Origin: Betaproteobacteria bacterium
Lineage (GTDB): Bacteria; Pseudomonadota; Gammaproteobacteria; Burkholderiales; Casimicrobiaceae
NCBI GenBank assembly: GCA_013298145.1
Contig: JAAFJO010000003.1
Span: 310,001 to 374,000 of the forward strand
Length of the DNA stretch: 64,000 nucleotides
Reading direction: 5' to 3'
Shown here: positions 1-9,649 of the stretch, one piece after another
Numbering within the stretch: position 1 is the stretch's first letter
How the letters are laid out: each line of letters opens with the position of its first letter
Notes under the pieces: generated by a model
Told to the model about the DNA's origin: nothing
Database searches by the model: none
What the model saw: the letters and a program-made list of their open reading frames with translations, nothing else
Translations under genes and position numbers: made by a program

Positions 1-791
1 CTATTTACGGAAATACTACCGTCATCTGTCTTGCTAATTTCGATTTCTGCGAGCAGCGGTGCCGGTGCGTAGCCTGTTGCAAGAATTGTTAATTGGCTGG
101 GAACGAAGTCACCCGTTTCGAGCACCAGCCTTGTGGGTTCAACGGCGCGCACAGGCGATTGCTCGCTCACCTGCACGCGAAGCGATTTACATGCGGCCAG
201 TGCCGTGCGGCGTGCGCTAGCGGGAAAGCCAGGAAGCAAATCGGTCGCGCTGACGATACCAATTCGCTTCTCCGGAGTACCGCGCCAGCGATATGCCAGC
301 GCAAGTGCGACTTCAAGCGCCGCCGCCCCACCGCCTACGATTTGGATGTTGAGGCCTGATGAACGAATTGCATCGCGCTCGTTGATGGCAGCGAAAAGCA
401 CATCTACGGGACGCACGGGAACGACGTACGACCCGGGCGTAGTGGGCAAAGGGAAGGACACGCTGCCGATATCAAAAGACGCGACGTCATAAAAATGGCG
501 ATCACCAACAGACGTGTAAACGCGTTGCAGCGCGGGATCGACTTGAGTGACTGCTGCCTCGATGAAGCGCACACGGGCTTTCTGACAGAGCGCCCAGAGA
601 TTGACCTTTGCGTCGTTTGCTGGGTAGTGACCCGCGAGCACGCCGGGCACCATGCCCGAATACCAAACGCTGGGACTAGGATCGAGCAGTGCAACGTCGG
701 TGTCGGGAAAGGGTTTTTCGGCGAGCCGACGCAGCACCTCTACGTGCGCATGACCGCCGCCCACCAGCAACAGCGTCTTTTTGTCGCTCAT
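1..791 (-). CDS. FAD/NAD(P)-dependent oxidoreductase, partial (C-terminus off the left edge)
   Basis: This is the N-terminal ~263 residues of a pyridine nucleotide-disulfide oxidoreductase-type flavoprotein. I read it from the reverse strand starting at the ATG at 791. The start shows a dinucleotide-binding motif (LLVGGGHAHVEVLRRL), then SVWYSGMVPGVLAG, and a second Rossmann motif (IVGGGAAALEVALALAYRW) near residue 150. This pattern resembles the NADH dehydrogenase-like family and the oxidoreductase half found joined to or beside selenide,water dikinase (SelD), but no SelD half is visible here. The start codon overlaps the stop of prmB (ATGA), so it is the third gene of a pilU-prmB operon and probably translationally coupled. 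Substrate is unknown. Confidence 0.75.
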   Translation of the reverse strand, partial: MSDKKTLLLVGGGHAHVEVLRRLAEKPFPDTDVALLDPSPSVWYSGMVPGVLAGHYPANDAKVNLWALCQKARVRFIEAAVTQVDPALQRVYTSVGDRHFYDVASFDIGSVSFPLPTTPGSYVVPVRPVDVLFAAINERDAIRSSGLNIQIVGGGAAALEVALALAYRWRGTPEKRIGIVSATDLLPGFPASARRTALAACKSLRVQVSEQSPVRAVEPTRLVLETGDFVPSQLTILATGYAPAPLLAEIEISKTDDGSISVN

Positions 792-1699
792 CGGCGGAAA
801 TCCTCCGCACGCAGCATAAAAACGCCGTCCTCGGTTCCGTTGGTTGAAATCCAGGTGAAGGGGAGATGCGGAAACGCTGCTTCAACAAGGAACCGGTTGT
901 GTCCGATGTCCACGAAGAGCATACCGTTCGGCGTGAGTCGCGAAGGCGCCTCCGCGAGCAAGCGGTGCAACACATCGCACCCGTCTAAACCTGCGGCTAG
1001 CGCGAGCGCTGGTTCACGCTCGAATTCGGGCGGCAGCGCCTCCATGCTGTCATCTGTAACGTAGGGAGGATTGGAAACGATCACGTCGAACTGAGCGTCC
1101 GACCAGGGCGCGAAGAGATCGCCTTCTCGAAGCTCAATGACATCGCTCAAATCGTGTGCATCGATGTTTTCAGCGGCAACCTCAAGCGCTTCGGCAGAGA
1201 TATCGCTTGCGTAGACGAGCGAATTTTCAAGCTCCTGCGCGGCGATGATCGCGAGGCATCCTGAGCCCGTACATAAATCTAGTACGGTTAAGTTTGGATG
1301 GCGATCCGCGAGCCAAGGTGAGAGCCCCTTAACGAGCAACTCACCCAAATAAGAACGCGGAATCAACACCGACTCATTCACCAAAAAGCGATAACCGCAT
1401 TGCTCCGTGAACCCGAGCACATAAGCGCTTGGCACGCGTTCAACACAGCGCCGTTTGAGCATCTCGAAGAGCGCAACTTTTTCCGAGTTTGTCACTGCGT
1501 ACGCTTTGAAGGAGTCGAATGCATCAAGTGGCAGGTTTAATGCGCCAAGCACAAGAAAGCTCGCGTCATCGGCCGGGCCCAGCGTGCCTTGGCCGTACTC
1601 AGCCCCGGCCGTCTTGAGCTGGGTGAACGCAAAGCGCCACCAATCGCCGATCGTCGCGAGCTCGGCGGGCGGCGACGTCGGGAAATCCAATCGGGTCAT
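788..1699 (-). CDS. prmB: Ribosomal protein uL3 N5-glutamine methyltransferase PrmB
   Basis: The 303-residue protein is an AdoMet-dependent methyltransferase of the HemK/PrmB type that methylates a glutamine side chain. An N-terminal helical substrate domain (about 1-110) precedes the Rossmann methyltransferase domain, with the AdoMet loop VLDLCTGSGCLAI near residue 145 and the NPPY catalytic motif (VSNPPYVTD) near 210. The VLIPRSYLGELL segment before the AdoMet loop fits PrmB better than PrmC, which usually has a different linker and sits next to prfA. The start overlaps the pilU stop (ATGA) and the stop overlaps the next start, so the three genes form one transcription unit. PrmB versus PrmC is the only doubt. 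Confidence 0.85.
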   Translation of the reverse strand: MTRLDFPTSPPAELATIGDWWRFAFTQLKTAGAEYGQGTLGPADDASFLVLGALNLPLDAFDSFKAYAVTNSEKVALFEMLKRRCVERVPSAYVLGFTEQCGYRFLVNESVLIPRSYLGELLVKGLSPWLADRHPNLTVLDLCTGSGCLAIIAAQELENSLVYASDISAEALEVAAENIDAHDLSDVIELREGDLFAPWSDAQFDVIVSNPPYVTDDSMEALPPEFEREPALALAAGLDGCDVLHRLLAEAPSRLTPNGMLFVDIGHNRFLVEAAFPHLPFTWISTNGTEDGVFMLRAEDFRR

Positions 1700-2853
1700 C
1701 GAGCAGTTTCGGCGGTGCGAGCGTTGTTAAGTTCGAAGGCGTCGAAGTTTGCGACGAAGCTGGAGCGGTCACGCGAAGTTGCGTTGACCTGCGATTGCTG
1801 AGACTGGTTGATGATCCAGGCCAAATTGGTCGGCGAGTCCGCCGCCTGCAACGCATCATCGTAAGAGATCGAGCCGCCCAAGTAGAGCTTTGCGAGCGCT
1901 TGTTCAAAGGTGCAAGAGCCTTGAGTGAGGCTCTGCTCCATCGCCTCTTTAACGCGAGATAAGTCACCTTGCGCGATCATGTCGGCAACGAGCTTCGTGT
2001 TAATCATGACTTCAACCGCAGGCTGCAGCGAGCCTTGCTTGTTGCGCACGAGTCGCTGTCCGATGATGGCTTTCAGGCCGTATGACAAGTCGGCGAGTAG
2101 ACCACTGCGTGCCTCTTGCGGATACATGTTGACGATGCGCGAAAGGGCGTGGTAGCTGTTGGTCGCGTGCAAGGTGGCAAGGCACAGGTTTCCGGTGAGC
2201 GCGTGTGTGAGCGCGTGTTGCATCACGTCCCGGGTACGGATCTCACCGATTAGCAGCAAATCTGGTGCTTCGCGAAGCGCGTTAGCGAGCGCGTTATCGT
2301 AGCTTTTGGTGTCGTGCCCGACTTCGCGTTGGTTCACGACGCAACGTTTGTGGCGGAAGAGGTATTCGATCGGGTCCTCCATCGTCAGGATGTGGCCCGT
2401 CGTGTGGGTATTCCGATGATCGATCATTGCTGCGAGCGACGTAGACTTGCCTGACCCAGTTGAGCCGACCATCAGAATCAGGCCCCGTCTTTCTGTTGCT
2501 AAATCAAGCAACACCGGCGGCAACTTGAGCGACTCAAATGACGGAATCTTGCTTCGAATGTAGCGAACCACCATTGACACGGCGCCGCGCTGGCGAAGAA
2601 TGTTGACGCGAAAATTGCCATACTCTGGCTCAATGTGCGAAAGGTTCATTTCCCAATCGCGTTCAAACCGTTCAATCTCATCTTCGCTCATCACTTCGTA
2701 AGCGATCTTTTTGGCGGTGGGCGCGTCGATCACCTGAGTCGAAACTGGCATCGTTTCGTTGTTCACTTTCATGTGAATCGGCGCGCCAGCTGAGATAAAG
2801 AGGTCGGAGGCCTCGCGCTCGGCCATCAGTTGCAGGAGTCGGGTGAGATACAT
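1696..2853 (-). CDS. pilU: Type IV pilus twitching ATPase PilU
   Basis: The 385-residue protein is a PilT/PilU-family cytoplasmic ATPase that helps power retraction of type IV pili for twitching motility. It shows the Walker A motif (GSTGSGKS) near residue 135, a Walker B segment (DLLLIGEIRTRDVM) near 200 and a His box (HALTHALTGNLCLATLHATN). The N-terminus (MYLTRLLQLMAEREASDLF) and the long C-terminal tail past residue 345 match PilU rather than the shorter PilT. It is the first gene of the pilU-prmB-oxidoreductase operon. No pilT is adjacent in the window. Confidence 0.9.
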   Translation of the reverse strand: MYLTRLLQLMAEREASDLFISAGAPIHMKVNNETMPVSTQVIDAPTAKKIAYEVMSEDEIERFERDWEMNLSHIEPEYGNFRVNILRQRGAVSMVVRYIRSKIPSFESLKLPPVLLDLATERRGLILMVGSTGSGKSTSLAAMIDHRNTHTTGHILTMEDPIEYLFRHKRCVVNQREVGHDTKSYDNALANALREAPDLLLIGEIRTRDVMQHALTHALTGNLCLATLHATNSYHALSRIVNMYPQEARSGLLADLSYGLKAIIGQRLVRNKQGSLQPAVEVMINTKLVADMIAQGDLSRVKEAMEQSLTQGSCTFEQALAKLYLGGSISYDDALQAADSPTNLAWIINQSQQSQVNATSRDRSSFVANFDAFELNNARTAETAR

Positions 2854-2985
2854 AGCAGGCGGCGCGGGGCCGTTAACGGCAGATAATGCTGAGAGAATAA
2901 CGACTTACGCGCTACAGCTCAAGTGAAGCAATCGATTGTCATAAGCAATCGGTCGGCGCTAGATCGAATCGAAGACAGGAAGACT

Positions 2986-3726
2986 ATGTTTGCGGTTATC
3001 GGCGGAAGCGGGGTTGTGGGCTCCACACTGATGAAGATCGAGCGACGTCAAATCGCTCGCACCCCTTATGGCGAGCCGTCTGGGCCCCTCAATTTCGCGA
3101 CGATTGGCGGCAAAGACGCGATTTTTCTCGCGCGCCATGGACCCGGCCATATCCACCCGCCTCACAAAGTAAATTACCGTGCAAACCTTTGGGCTTTGCG
3201 GGAAGCAGGCGCAAAAGTTGTAATCTCCCTTGCGGCCGTGGGTGGCATTTCCCCTTTATGCGGCCCGGGGGCGATCGTAGTTCCTGATCAGATCATTGAT
3301 TACACCTACGGCCGCGAGCACACGTACTTTGACGGCGGCGATAAACAGGTGCACCACATCGACTTTACGCTGCCGTACGACAGCGAGCTTCGTAGCGCGC
3401 TTCTCGCTGCAGCACAATCGGTCGGAGAATCGGTCGTGTCCACTGGCGTTTATGCTGCCACGCAGGGCCCACGCCTTGAGTCAGCCGCAGAAATCAGCCG
3501 AATCGCGGGCGACGGCGGTACGCTGGTGGGCATGACGGGCATGCCAGAGGCCGCCTTGGCGCGTGAACTCGAACTTCCGTACGCGCACATCTGCGTGGTG
3601 TCGAACTGGGCGGCCGGGCGCGGTAACAGCACCGAAACCATTTCACATTCCGCCATCGAAGCCACGATGCGGGCATCGATTGATCGGGTGGCGAAAATTG
3701 TCGATGCTTACGCACGGGCGCTGTAG
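2986..3726 (+). CDS. S-methyl-5'-thioinosine phosphorylase
   Basis: The 246-residue protein is a purine nucleoside phosphorylase/MTAP-family enzyme. It carries GGSG near the start, the phosphate-site segment [18 protein letters not shown], and [19 protein letters not shown] near residue 190. This overall pattern closely resembles the Pseudomonas methylthioinosine phosphorylase that acts after deamination of methylthioadenosine in methionine salvage. I chose the ATG at 2986 because AGGAAG lies just upstream and the family starts at this point. An ATG at 2923 would add 21 unrelated residues. The gene stands alone between divergent pilU and def. Confidence 0.82.
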   Translation: MFAVIGGSGVVGSTLMKIERRQIARTPYGEPSGPLNFATIGGKDAIFLARHGPGHIHPPHKVNYRANLWALREAGAKVVISLAAVGGISPLCGPGAIVVPDQIIDYTYGREHTYFDGGDKQVHHIDFTLPYDSELRSALLAAAQSVGESVVSTGVYAATQGPRLESAAEISRIAGDGGTLVGMTGMPEAALARELELPYAHICVVSNWAAGRGNSTETISHSAIEATMRASIDRVAKIVDAYARAL

Positions 3727-3794
3727 CCCAGCGCGCTTTCACCGCTCGCCGAAGCGTTCCAACCGTCCCCCTCGTTCAAACCCCACGTTGTCCT

Positions 3795-4340
3795 ATGGCT
3801 ATCCAAGAAATTCTAAGAATGGGCGACCCGCGCCTGCTGCGCGTGGCGGAGCCGGTCGGTAACGAGCTATTCGCGTCTGGCGAAATCAGCGCTTTGGTGC
3901 GCGATCTCCTTGACACGATGAAAGCTGCGAACGGCGCAGGCATCGCCGCACCTCAAATTGGCGTCAATCTGCGCATCGTCATTTTTGGGGGGACTGGAAA
4001 GAATCCTCGCTATCCCGATGCGCCAGAAATTCCGTTCACCGTGTTGTGTAACCCGGAAATCGAGTTTCTTGGCGACGAAAAAGAAGCGGGTTGGGAGGGA
4101 TGCCTTTCGGTGCCGGGGTTGCGCGGTGAAGTGCCTCGATTTGCGCGGCTTCGCTATCGCGGGCTAGACCAACACGGCACGCCGTTTGAACGCACGGTCG
4201 ATGGTTTTCACGCGCGTGTCGTGCAGCACGAGTGCGATCACCTTGACGGCGTTTTGTATCCCCGCCGGATCGAGGATCTCTCCAAGTTCGGCTTCACCGA
4301 TATCCTTTTCCCTTCGCTCGCGCCCGCGAGCGATGATTAG
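3795..4340 (+). CDS. def: Peptide deformylase
   Basis: The 181-residue metalloenzyme removes the formyl group from the N-terminal methionine of new proteins. All three family motifs are present: [10 protein letters not shown] near residue 45, EGCLSVPG near 98 with the metal-binding Cys, and QHECDHLDG near 140 with the HExxH metal and catalytic residues. Its length is normal for a type I deformylase. It is 68 bp downstream of the phosphorylase gene and not linked to fmt here, so it is likely one of two or more copies in the genome (inference). Confidence 0.92.
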   Translation: MAIQEILRMGDPRLLRVAEPVGNELFASGEISALVRDLLDTMKAANGAGIAAPQIGVNLRIVIFGGTGKNPRYPDAPEIPFTVLCNPEIEFLGDEKEAGWEGCLSVPGLRGEVPRFARLRYRGLDQHGTPFERTVDGFHARVVQHECDHLDGVLYPRRIEDLSKFGFTDILFPSLAPASDD

Positions 4341-4431
4341 GGCCGGAGGCTGGTTTAGTTTCTTTCCGTCCGCAACCAGAAATAAGACTTAGCCCACATC
4401 GAATAAGGCGAATCGCAAGAAAGCTACTTGG

Positions 4432-5367
4432 CTAAGCAGCGCCAACGAGCACCTTCACATGCTCGCCAACGCTTCGCGACAGCGCGTGAAGGTCGTAGCC
4501 ACCTTCAAGTGTTGAGACGATGCGGCCCTGGCAATGGCGGTCTGCGACGGCAACCAGCGTTTGGGTGATCCAGCGATAGTCGCTCTCGGTCCAGCCGAGC
4601 ATCGCGAGCGGATCATCGCGGTGTGCATCAAAGCCTGCAGAAATCACCATCAGTTCCGGCGCGAACGCATTCAGCGCGGGCAACCATTCGTTGGTGACGG
4701 CATCGCGCATCGCATCGCCCTTGGAATACGGATCAAGCGGCACATTCACCGATTTAGCAGACAACGGTTTGATTCCGTTGCCCGGATAGATTGAATGTTG
4801 AAACGTGGACACCATCAAAACGCGTCCGGCATCACATTCCGCCGCCAAAATTTCTTCAGTACCGTTGCCGTGGTGCACGTCGAAATCAACGACCGCAACG
4901 CGTGACAGACCGTGCGCCTCGAGCGCGTGCATCACGGCGATTGCCGCATTGTTCAAGAAGCAAAAGCCCATCGCATTCGCGCGTTCCGCGTGATGTCCGG
5001 GCGGGCGAATGTTGCAAAACGCGCGGGTCGCTGCGCCGCGCATGATCATGTCTACCGCGCCAACAGCCGCGCCCGCCGCGTGAAGCGCCGCGCCAAACGT
5101 ATGCGGATTGAGTGTGGTGTCGCCATCAAGTGGCATGTAGCCTTGAATGGGCGAGGCGTGCTCCAGCTCGGCAACCAGTTGCTTGGTGTGCGCGCGAAGA
5201 ATCGCTTCGGGAGGCGCCGCTTCGGCGGTCACGGGCAACATGAAATCAAGCAGCCCGTGAGCGCGTAAGAAATCATCGATCACACGAACCCGATCCGGGC
5301 ATTCTGGATGGCCGGGGCCCATCTCGTGCTTGAGTGACAACGGGTGCGTGAAGTAGGCAACAGTCAT
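4432..5367 (-). CDS. Histone deacetylase-family (acetylpolyamine amidohydrolase-like) protein
   Basis: The 311-residue protein is a zinc-dependent class II HDAC-like hydrolase. It contains MGPGHPECPDR at the N-terminus, IRPPGHHAERANAMGFC with the paired active-site histidines near residue 125, DFDVHHGNGT near 165 with zinc ligands, and SAGFDAHRDDPL near 245. Bacterial members deacetylate small molecules or lysine side chains, and the substrate cannot be assigned here. I start it at the ATG at 5367 because the family begins with the MTVAYFTHP-type strand. An in-frame ATG at 5412 would run into the terminator hairpin. It lies downstream of efp but is separated from it by that hairpin. Confidence 0.85.
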   Translation of the reverse strand: MTVAYFTHPLSLKHEMGPGHPECPDRVRVIDDFLRAHGLLDFMLPVTAEAAPPEAILRAHTKQLVAELEHASPIQGYMPLDGDTTLNPHTFGAALHAAGAAVGAVDMIMRGAATRAFCNIRPPGHHAERANAMGFCFLNNAAIAVMHALEAHGLSRVAVVDFDVHHGNGTEEILAAECDAGRVLMVSTFQHSIYPGNGIKPLSAKSVNVPLDPYSKGDAMRDAVTNEWLPALNAFAPELMVISAGFDAHRDDPLAMLGWTESDYRWITQTLVAVADRHCQGRIVSTLEGGYDLHALSRSVGEHVKVLVGAA

Positions 5368-5415
5368 CCATGAAGCGTAGCACTGGGCGCGAACGCAGAG
5401 CGAACTACCCAATGA

Positions 5416-5441
5416 AAAACGGCTCCTATCGGAGCCGTTTT
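5416..5441 (-). terminator. Rho-independent terminator downstream of efp
   Basis: An 11-bp perfect stem (AAAACGGCTCC with its complement) surrounds a 4-base loop. Read on the minus strand, the stem ends in a run of T. It sits between the efp stop and the downstream deacetylase gene, so it should end efp transcription. Confidence 0.8.
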
Positions 5442-5480
5442 GTCGTCACCGATTGCGCTAACGGGTAGCGCTTTCTGGAG

Positions 5481-6038
5481 TTACACGCGCTTGCGGAACT
5501 CGTCGGTGCGGGTGTCGATTTCGATCATGTCGCCGGTATTGACAAACGCTGGAACCGGGATCTCATAGCCCGTACCTTTCAGGCGCGCAGGCTTCATGAC
5601 TTTGCCCGACGTATCGCCGCGAACCGCCGGCTCGGTGTACTCAACTTCGCGCACGAGCGAGGTTGGCAGCTCAATGCCGATTGCCTTGCCGTCGTAGAAA
5701 GTCACCTCGCATGGCATTGCATCTTGCAGATACTTCAGCGCATCGGCCATCGTATCTGGCTCGATTTCGTACTGGTTGTATTCCGCGTCCATGAACACGT
5801 ACATCGGATCCGAGAAGTAGCTGTAAGTCACTTCTTTTTTCTCGAGCACGATGACTTCAAAACGCTCATCGGCTTTGAAAACCGTTTCCGTACCGCCTGC
5901 AGTCAGCAGGTTTTTGAGTTTCGCTTTGACGACCGCTGCGTTGCGGCCACCCTTGCTGTATTCAGCTTTCATGATGACCATCGGGTCGTTACCGATCATG
6001 ATCACATTGCCGGCGCGGAGTTCTTGTGCGGTTTTCAT
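5481..6038 (-). CDS. efp: Elongation factor P, arginine-type
   Basis: The 185-residue translation factor relieves ribosome stalling at polyproline stretches. It has the three expected domains: KOW-like N-terminus, central OB fold, and C-terminal OB fold with the [18 protein letters not shown] segment (here [14 protein letters not shown]). The modification loop reads KGGRNAAVV, placing arginine at position 32 where E. coli has lysine. Arg32 is the residue rhamnosylated by EarP in Pseudomonas and Neisseria, and earP is the next gene upstream. The outer-membrane protein at 7731 contains a proline cluster that could require this factor (inference). Confidence 0.95.
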   Translation of the reverse strand: MKTAQELRAGNVIMIGNDPMVIMKAEYSKGGRNAAVVKAKLKNLLTAGGTETVFKADERFEVIVLEKKEVTYSYFSDPMYVFMDAEYNQYEIEPDTMADALKYLQDAMPCEVTFYDGKAIGIELPTSLVREVEYTEPAVRGDTSGKVMKPARLKGTGYEIPVPAFVNTGDMIEIDTRTDEFRKRV

Positions 6039-6394
6039 AATGGATTCGAGGCGCGTTGCGCTTACTTTTTCGTGGGTGCGGTTGAGATCGCGATGACGGC
6101 CAAGTTAACAATAAGGTGGCGAGAACGCGGATCGAATGGCTTGCATGCAGCAAATACAGCTGCAAATAAAGCAAAGCTTTTGATTTTAGCCCAGATTTCG
6201 GGCGATTCCAACTAGAGCGTATCGACGCTCTTTTAACCAGCGGCGCTACAAATGTGTGGCAATCGACACATGGCGCGCTGCGAAAATCGGGACGATTGGG
6301 TGATCGAGCAGCCCGTTAATGCTGCTAAGCCTTCTCAACTTGCTAGTGCTGCGCTGGGTTGTCGTGAACGCTCCGTGTCGGCGTGGAGAGGAAT
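6039..6394. other. Intergenic region between earP and efp
   Basis: This 356-bp gap contains the 5' leader and presumably the promoter of efp, both on the minus strand. I found no convincing -35/-10 pair, no terminator for earP and no credible gene. Small open frames here have no start signals or recognisable content. Confidence 0.4.
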
Positions 6395-7558
6395 CTAGCG
6401 GTCTTTTTCTAAACGCTTTTCCGACACAAATTGCATCAAGCGCGTCGCTAAATCTTCGCTTGCGAGTAGCGCTCGTTGCCAACTGAGTGCATGTTGTTGC
6501 AGCGCCGGTAAAGCGCCTATAAAGTCGTGAAAAGCGTGCGCGAGATCGGGCTCGCTCTCGGGATCAACGAACGCGTGTGCTGCGCGGCGGTAGGTGTTCG
6601 AAAGCTCATTCGGCATCGCAACGCAATATCGATCTAGCCATGCGTCGAGCTTGTTGATATGGGCGCGATCATCGGTCGGGTAAATGTGCCAAAGCATCGG
6701 TTTCCCAGCGAGCTGCGCTCGTACGAACGAATCTTCACCGCGCACCAAAAGCAGGTCAAATGCAGCCAGAAGCCGGTCGAACTCGGTTTGCGGGACAGGG
6801 CTAAGTTGTACCCACTCGAAATCGTGGGAATCGAGTCTCGCGGCAAGGAAAAATGTGGCTGCATCGAACGCTCGCGCGAGCGCGGCGACGGGTGCCTGCG
6901 CGTAGGTGAAGCTGAACACGCGCGGTCGCTGCGTTGACGACTCGGCGCTGTGGGCTCGCTCTTTGTGATTCAAAGACGTCAGGGAGATCGCCGAAGCGGG
7001 GGCATCTTTCCGTTCGGTCGGATCAACCGAGCGAACAGACTTTTCAACGATCACGCCGCCACTTTGCGGGCTAAAACCCGGTACGAAAAAGTATTTAGTG
7101 AGCGGCAGTTTGCGGTGCGGTGACGGCAAGCCGTGAACCCCATCAACCCATTTTTCCGCGCTCAAGTATTCAAGATTGATCCACACCGGTTGAGGCGAGC
7201 GTTGAGCCATCGATTCGACATACTCGGCAGGCGGATCACACGCGAAAACCTCTATCACTAGATCGCAGTCACAGCGCGCCCCTCGCGACTCAAACGTTGC
7301 CCAGTATTCAATCGCGATGTCTTCATAGCGCTGCTCACTCAAGTCGCGGTTCACCCGTGGCTCAATTGTCGAAAAGGGCGCTATATCGTCAACGATCAGT
7401 CGCACTTCTGCGCCGTATTCATCGCGAAGCTGCCGAGCCAGTCGCCAGCAAACGCCGAGATCACCCCAGTTGTCGATCACGCGGCAGAAGAGGTCGACCG
7501 CGAGCGCGCCAATCGGCGACGGTCGGTCTGCAGCGGTCAGTTGAAGGGGAACAGTCAT
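6395..7558 (-). CDS. earP: EF-P arginine rhamnosyltransferase EarP
   Basis: The 387-residue GT-B glycosyltransferase (DUF2331/EarP family) transfers rhamnose from dTDP-rhamnose to Arg32 of EF-P. The N-terminal signature LFCRVIDNWGDLGVCWRLAR near residue 25 contains the conserved aspartates, and a C-terminal segment near 275-300 (LLLVRGEDSFVRAQLAGKP) is the nucleotide-sugar side. Length is normal for the family. It lies on the same strand as efp, 356 bp upstream, which is the usual pairing. I use the ATG at 7558; a TTG directly before it is less likely. Confidence 0.93.
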   Translation of the reverse strand: MTVPLQLTAADRPSPIGALAVDLFCRVIDNWGDLGVCWRLARQLRDEYGAEVRLIVDDIAPFSTIEPRVNRDLSEQRYEDIAIEYWATFESRGARCDCDLVIEVFACDPPAEYVESMAQRSPQPVWINLEYLSAEKWVDGVHGLPSPHRKLPLTKYFFVPGFSPQSGGVIVEKSVRSVDPTERKDAPASAISLTSLNHKERAHSAESSTQRPRVFSFTYAQAPVAALARAFDAATFFLAARLDSHDFEWVQLSPVPQTEFDRLLAAFDLLLVRGEDSFVRAQLAGKPMLWHIYPTDDRAHINKLDAWLDRYCVAMPNELSNTYRRAAHAFVDPESEPDLAHAFHDFIGALPALQQHALSWQRALLASEDLATRLMQFVSEKRLEKDR

Positions 7559-7730
7559 CAAATGCCAGTGTAGTTTTTATGGGTTTTGAGAGACCGCGTG
7601 TCCCGATTCCGTCTGGAAATACGTCCATTCCACCGGTGAGCGTGAAAAACTATTCGCTAAAGGTGCGTGCGTACAACATATATTGTTATCGCAACGTATT
7701 TGTTGGTGTCCAGTCGTAATTATTTTTATA

Positions 7731-9638
7731 ATGAAAAATGTAAAAAATAGCGGAAAGCGCGGAATACTAAAGGGAAATAGGCGCAAGGCCATTTTCCGCA
7801 GCCTCAGCGATTCGCCTACGCACGGCCGAGTTACGCCACCGCTGCTCTCGGTCAATCCAGCATCGCTTCGATGCGCGCTTCGTGGTGTTGCACTGTTGTC
7901 GTCCCTCGCCGCGGCCGGCATGGGGCATGCGCTCACCGACGAAGAGGTGCTCGCCCAGTTTGCCCGCGCCACTGACTTGCCGTTGCCGCAGGTGGTGCAA
8001 AGCGCGGGCGGTCCAACGCAGCTCGTATGGAACACGACACTTGACCTCTCCGTCTATCGAAACACGCAGAGTGGCGGGGCGGTGCTCAACCCGAACGCGG
8101 GTGGCACGCTGCATCGAGGCGTGCTCTCCAGCGATTACCGTCGGGTCAGCGAAGGCGACGTGACCACTTGGGCGAGCACACAGCTCACTCAGACCAATGA
8201 TCTGACCTCACAGCGCCACAAGTTTTTAACCAACAAAGTACAGATCGGCTATTCCCGCCCGGGATTCGTCGGCGCGATTGGCGATCTCGCCGTGTCGCAC
8301 TCAAACCTCAGCACCAATTTGCCGATTCGCGGTGCGCAGGCACAGTCATATTTCGGTCCGGTTGTTGCCTCCGCCGCCGCAGGTTTGTTTGTTGAGGATT
8401 GGAAGTCGGCGTTTGATAAAGGCGTACGTACCGCATACCCGCGCGAAGCCTACGCTTTCAAGTTGGCAAGCGCACCTAACGTGTTAGATGTGGTAGCCGC
8501 GGGGCTTGATGTGTACGCAACGGTGCAGAGTTTTTCTGATCAGCCAACCTCGACCGCGAGATCGCCGCTCATCCTGAATCCGCTGAATGGGGCAAAAGGG
8601 GCAAGCGCGTCTTTCGGCGCAGCTTACAAGCGCGACAAATTTGGTGCGAACGTTGAGTTTGCAAAGAGCCGTTTTGATGAAGAAGGACGGGCACGCCTGA
8701 GAGATGACGCGCTCATGGGCGATGTATCCTGGCAAGGCGATCCCGTATCCATCAGGTTGGGCCACCACAACATCGGCGAAAGCTACTCAACGCTCTCCAC
8801 GATCGCGCCGGGCACTCGCGAAACGTTCGGCAACATCGCCTGGCGCGTGACGCCGGAATTCAGTGCCACGCTCGACGCGCGGCAGTCGCGCTACACGCCG
8901 AATTCGCGCACTGCGATCATTCCGCCGCCACCGCCGTTGCCGAATGTGCCGCCCGATCCCTTTGCGCCGCCGATCCCGGCGATCGTGCAGCCACCGAAGG
9001 TGGTCACCGACAGCGAATCGGGATCGCTTAGTTTTTCTTATGCACCGGCCGCCATTCAAGGATTTAACACGTCGCTCACCCTGGGCCGCGCCAAGACAGA
9101 GCAGGTCGGACTCGACGTGCGCACGCAAAGTGATAACGCCTCACTTAACGTGAACTATGCGATTTCAGGCTGGAACACGAGCGTGAATCTCACTCACATG
9201 AAGAACGACACGTTTGCCGTCAACGCAAATTCTGCGAAGACCACGGGGGCCACAGTGAACCTCGGCAAGAGTTTCGCCGACTCAACCGGACAACGGTCGG
9301 TGAACACAATGGTGACGTACATGAAGCAATGGCAAGACAACTCAGCAAACGCTTTCCAGCCAGCATCTAAGGGATGGAATGATCGCGTGATGCTCGTGCT
9401 TGGTTTGAACTGGGTCAATGTTGGGATGCTGAATGCCTCCGCCTACTTAGGGCACTTGAAGGATCCTCTCTCAGGGGCCATCGGCAAGCAGGAGGGGGCG
9501 CAGCTCGATCTCACTTGGACGATCAATCCGAAGTGGAATCTGCGCGCTTTCGGCCGCGAAAACCGCAACTGGACGGCACTCGTGCCGCAGGCGTACAAAG
9601 ACCGAAGCATCGGCGCGTCGATTGTCGGCACGTTCTAA
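7731..9638 (+). CDS. Outer-membrane beta-barrel protein of unknown function
   Basis: The 635-residue protein looks exported. An unusually long basic N-terminus leads to a hydrophobic segment (GVALLSSLAAAGMGHA) followed by a plausible signal peptidase site near residue 70. The mature part is rich in alternating polar/hydrophobic strands, with phrases such as TSLTLGRAKTEQVGLDVRTQ and SVNLTHMK, and the last residue is phenylalanine (SIGASIVGTF), the usual outer-membrane barrel signal. A proline-rich stretch lies near residues 400-430 and probably forms an external or periplasmic loop. It is followed after 11 bp by the Ig-repeat protein, so the two are probably co-transcribed. An upstream ATG at 7683 is possible but adds an unrelated leader. 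I do not recognise a specific family. Confidence 0.7.
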   Translation: MKNVKNSGKRGILKGNRRKAIFRSLSDSPTHGRVTPPLLSVNPASLRCALRGVALLSSLAAAGMGHALTDEEVLAQFARATDLPLPQVVQSAGGPTQLVWNTTLDLSVYRNTQSGGAVLNPNAGGTLHRGVLSSDYRRVSEGDVTTWASTQLTQTNDLTSQRHKFLTNKVQIGYSRPGFVGAIGDLAVSHSNLSTNLPIRGAQAQSYFGPVVASAAAGLFVEDWKSAFDKGVRTAYPREAYAFKLASAPNVLDVVAAGLDVYATVQSFSDQPTSTARSPLILNPLNGAKGASASFGAAYKRDKFGANVEFAKSRFDEEGRARLRDDALMGDVSWQGDPVSIRLGHHNIGESYSTLSTIAPGTRETFGNIAWRVTPEFSATLDARQSRYTPNSRTAIIPPPPPLPNVPPDPFAPPIPAIVQPPKVVTDSESGSLSFSYAPAAIQGFNTSLTLGRAKTEQVGLDVRTQSDNASLNVNYAISGWNTSVNLTHMKNDTFAVNANSAKTTGATVNLGKSFADSTGQRSVNTMVTYMKQWQDNSANAFQPASKGWNDRVMLVLGLNWVNVGMLNASAYLGHLKDPLSGAIGKQEGAQLDLTWTINPKWNLRAFGRENRNWTALVPQAYKDRSIGASIVGTF

Positions 9639-9649
9639 GGGGGAGAGCC

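Noticed and set aside
495..1064. Plus-strand frame of 189 codons near the left edge
   Set aside because: It is antisense to the oxidoreductase and prmB, both of which have clear motifs and overlapping starts and stops.
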